This document shows, one piece after another, positions 5,079-5,252 of a stretch of DNA of 5,252 nt; position 1 is the first letter of the stretch, and every line of letters starts with the position of its first letter. The notes under the pieces are model-generated. The model searched no databases. It worked only from the letters and a program-made list of their open reading frames with translations, and had not been told where the DNA came from. This DNA comes from Acidobacteriota bacterium (lineage in GTDB: Bacteria; Acidobacteriota; Polarisedimenticolia; Polarisedimenticolales; Polarisedimenticolaceae). A program made the translations under genes and the position numbers. Location of the stretch: positions 5,778 through 11,029 of the forward strand of contig WVWW01000211.1 in NCBI GenBank assembly GCA_011773795.1, read 5' to 3'.

Positions 5079-5252
5079 CTAGAACAGGGCCTTCAGCTGG
5101 AATCGGTAGCCTGTCGGCGGATCGCCTCTCGTGGCGTCGACCGACGAGGTTGCGCCCCGGTTGACGACCAGGTTGTCGTCGCGCGCGATCACCGTGACCC
5201 CGTCGTCGTCCGGCAATCGCCCTTCCATGTTGACCTTCACCTCGACCAGATC
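5079..5252 (-). CDS. C-terminal fragment of an unidentified protein, possible outer-membrane barrel or pilin-like tail
   Basis: Only the last 57 residues are inside the window; the start lies beyond position 5252. I do not recognise the family. The fragment shows strand-like segments separated by polar turns: LVEVKVNMEGR, an acidic PDDDG turn, VTVIARDDNLVVN, a Gly/Asp/Pro-containing loop, and a final TGYRFQLKALF before TAG. In the last segment Tyr, Phe, Leu, Ala and Phe occupy alternate positions and the chain ends in Phe. This matches the C-terminal signal strand that the BAM complex recognises in outer-membrane beta-barrels. The C-termini of minor pilins and pseudopilins can also look like short amphipathic strands, so that alternative stays open. 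The stop is 28 nt before the amidase start on the same strand, so the two genes may be co-transcribed. The reading frame is supported by codons rich in G or C at the third position like the neighbours. Confidence 0.7.
   Translation of the reverse strand, partial: DLVEVKVNMEGRLPDDDGVTVIARDDNLVVNRGATSSVDATRGDPPTGYRFQLKALF

Overview
The window is GC-rich (by eye about two thirds G+C; not counted). Every gene I can support lies on the minus strand, so the gene order below runs from high to low coordinates. The gene set is conserved housekeeping: an FmdB-type zinc ribbon, purD, purE and an MtaB-type tRNA methylthiotransferase, preceded by a LysM-containing cell-wall amidase. This order, the high GC and the 'SFQLKGGGWY' style of FmdB suggest a Gram-negative bacterium of deltaproteobacterial grade (Desulfobacterota, Myxococcota, Binatota or similar). 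That placement is an inference from gene style and was not tested by any search.

Layout. (1) 5252-5079 holds the C-terminal 57 residues of a protein whose start lies outside the window. It ends in a strand-like, alternating segment with a terminal Phe, which could be the last strand of an outer-membrane beta-barrel or the tail of a pilin-like protein. (2) 5050-3296 is a 584-residue N-acetylmuramoyl-L-alanine amidase with an N-terminal hydrophobic segment, three degenerate LysM-like modules and a C-terminal Amidase_3 domain with all expected zinc and catalytic residues. (3) 3320-3216 is a compact junction. It has two overlapping inverted repeats around the amidase stop codon, then a perfect -35 box (TTGACA) and a weak -10 box pointing into fmdB. 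(4) 3215-1 is a tightly packed operon: fmdB, an 8-nt gap, purD, a 4-nt ATGA overlap, purE, a 20-nt overlap, then mtaB, which runs off the left edge without its C-terminus.

How the genes work together. PurE (class I, N5-CAIR mutase) and PurD (GAR synthetase) catalyse two steps of de novo IMP synthesis. MtaB is a radical-SAM enzyme that methylthiolates t6A37 in tRNAs decoding ANN codons. FmdB-family proteins are small zinc ribbons of unknown function. The amidase is a separate transcription unit upstream that remodels peptidoglycan, and it may be co-transcribed with the truncated gene before it (28-nt gap).

No gene-free stretch exceeds about 80 nt. I saw no tRNA, rRNA, CRISPR array, insertion sequence or prophage gene. 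I do not see an undescribed system here. The points most worth a second look are the amidase's inserts, the nested hairpin and promoter junction, and substitutions in normally conserved PurD motifs.
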